Shown here: piece after piece, positions 63,578 to 64,000 of the stretch
How positions within the stretch are numbered: position 1 is the stretch's first letter
How the letters are laid out: each line of letters begins with the position of its first letter
DNA from: Microbacterium sp. cf332
GTDB lineage: Bacteria; Actinomycetota; Actinomycetes; Actinomycetales; Microbacteriaceae
Reading direction: 5' to 3'
DNA: 64,000 bases
Assembly (NCBI RefSeq): GCF_900102175.1
Contig: NZ_FNKN01000001.1
Span: forward strand, 806,001-870,000
Made by a program: the position numbers and the translations under genes
The notes under the pieces: model-generated
The model's input: only the letters and a program-made list of their open reading frames with translations
The model's database searches: none
What the model was told of the DNA's origin: nothing

Positions 63578-64000
63578 CGGTGAAGGCCTTCGAACGACGC
63601 AGGCTCCAGACGGAGAAGCTCCCGACGATGACGAAGATCAGGATCGACATCACGGATGCGATGTCGTAGAGCCCGTTGTCGAGGGTGAGTTTGTAGAGCC
63701 AGGTGATGAGGATGTCGGTGCTTCCCGCGTACCGGTAGTCGGGGTTGGCGGGGCCGCCCTGGGTGAGGAAGTAGATGACGCCGAAGTTGTTGAAGTTCGC
63801 GACGAATGACAGCACGATGAGCGGGGCCGTGGCCCGCAGCACGATCGGCAGGGTGATGTAGCGCACCTGCTGAGCCGCGGACGCGCCGTCGATTCGAGCG
63901 GCTTCGTAGTAGCTCGGCGAGATGTTGGTCAGCGCGCCGCTCACGAGCGCCATGAAGTACGGGAAGCCGAGCCACAGGTTCACGAGCAGCGCGATGATCC
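63570..64000 (-). CDS. Sugar ABC transporter permease (MalF/GanP type), 3' part
   Basis: Only the last 142 or so residues are present; the start lies past the right edge. The EAA loop EAARIDGASAAQQVRYITLP is near its visible start, then FVANFNNFGVIYFLTQGGP, a MalF-type periplasmic stretch, and a final helix ending with basic RRSKAF. It should form a heterodimer with the next gene product. Confidence 0.88.
   Translation of the reverse strand, partial: IIALLVNLWLGFPYFMALVSGALTNISPSYYEAARIDGASAAQQVRYITLPIVLRATAPLIVLSFVANFNNFGVIYFLTQGGPANPDYRYAGSTDILITWLYKLTLDNGLYDIASVMSILIFVIVGSFSVWSLRRSKAFTDA

Overview
The window is GC-rich, densely packed actinobacterial chromosome, most probably from Microbacterium or a close relative in the Microbacteriaceae. 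The evidence is a division and cell-wall cluster in actinobacterial order (mraZ to divIVA), an FHA protein of the GarA/OdhI type followed by the regulator FtsR, a PASTA-domain Ser/Thr kinase, class II DAHP synthase, an Rv2175c-type DNA-binding protein, and many starts that look leaderless (a TANNNT box 6-8 nt before ATG or GTG). No tRNA, rRNA, IS element, prophage or CRISPR array was seen. The content reads as core genome except for a carbohydrate-use operon at the right edge.

Layout. 1-6.4 kb: the start of an ErpA-type Fe-S protein, an M20 peptidase, a DUF3043 membrane protein, then a leftward run pyrD, nrdR, hisD and a membrane protein. 6.4-12.6 kb: dnaE1, a NUDIX hydrolase overlapping a cyclodeaminase-like gene, an RluD-type pseudouridine synthase and lspA. 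12.6-29.0 kb, all leftward: the division cluster. In transcription order it is mraZ, rsmH, an ftsL-like gene, ftsI, murF, mraY, murD, ftsW, murG, murC, ftsQ, ftsZ, a YggS-type gene, sepF, a YggT-type gene and divIVA. Most junctions overlap or are a few bases long. No murE lies between ftsI and murF. 29.0-35.9 kb: DUF3040, a polyprenyl diphosphate synthase, Rv2175c-like, a secreted LysM protein, the PASTA kinase and class II DAHP synthase. 35.9-45.3 kb: acyltransferase, ROK glucokinase, acyl-CoA ligase, peptide deformylase, an unusual MinD-like ATPase and pyruvate carboxylase. 45.4-50.2 kb: ParA, MerR, FtsR and GarA, then CopC and dihydrolipoyl dehydrogenase. 50.2-59.9 kb: small metabolic and unknown genes, adhE, a lone nrdI, cspA and a barstar-like gene. 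59.9-64.0 kb: two GH53 endo-galactanases (one exported, one not) after two sugar ABC permeases, a probable galactan-use operon cut by the right edge.

How parts connect. The PASTA kinase and the GarA-like FHA protein, with its N-terminal paired threonines, are a plausible kinase-substrate pair acting on 2-oxoglutarate metabolism; lpd, a subunit of the 2-oxoglutarate dehydrogenase complex, lies beside garA. Wall synthesis (the division cluster), wall sensing (PASTA) and wall remodelling (LysM protein) are close together. The clearest regulatory signals are three 10-bp-spaced repeats at the mraZ promoter, three 9-bp direct repeats of MtrA-box type before the LysM gene, and a perfect GntR-type palindrome in the adhE promoter. 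Assignments come from reading the sequence; no database search was run.
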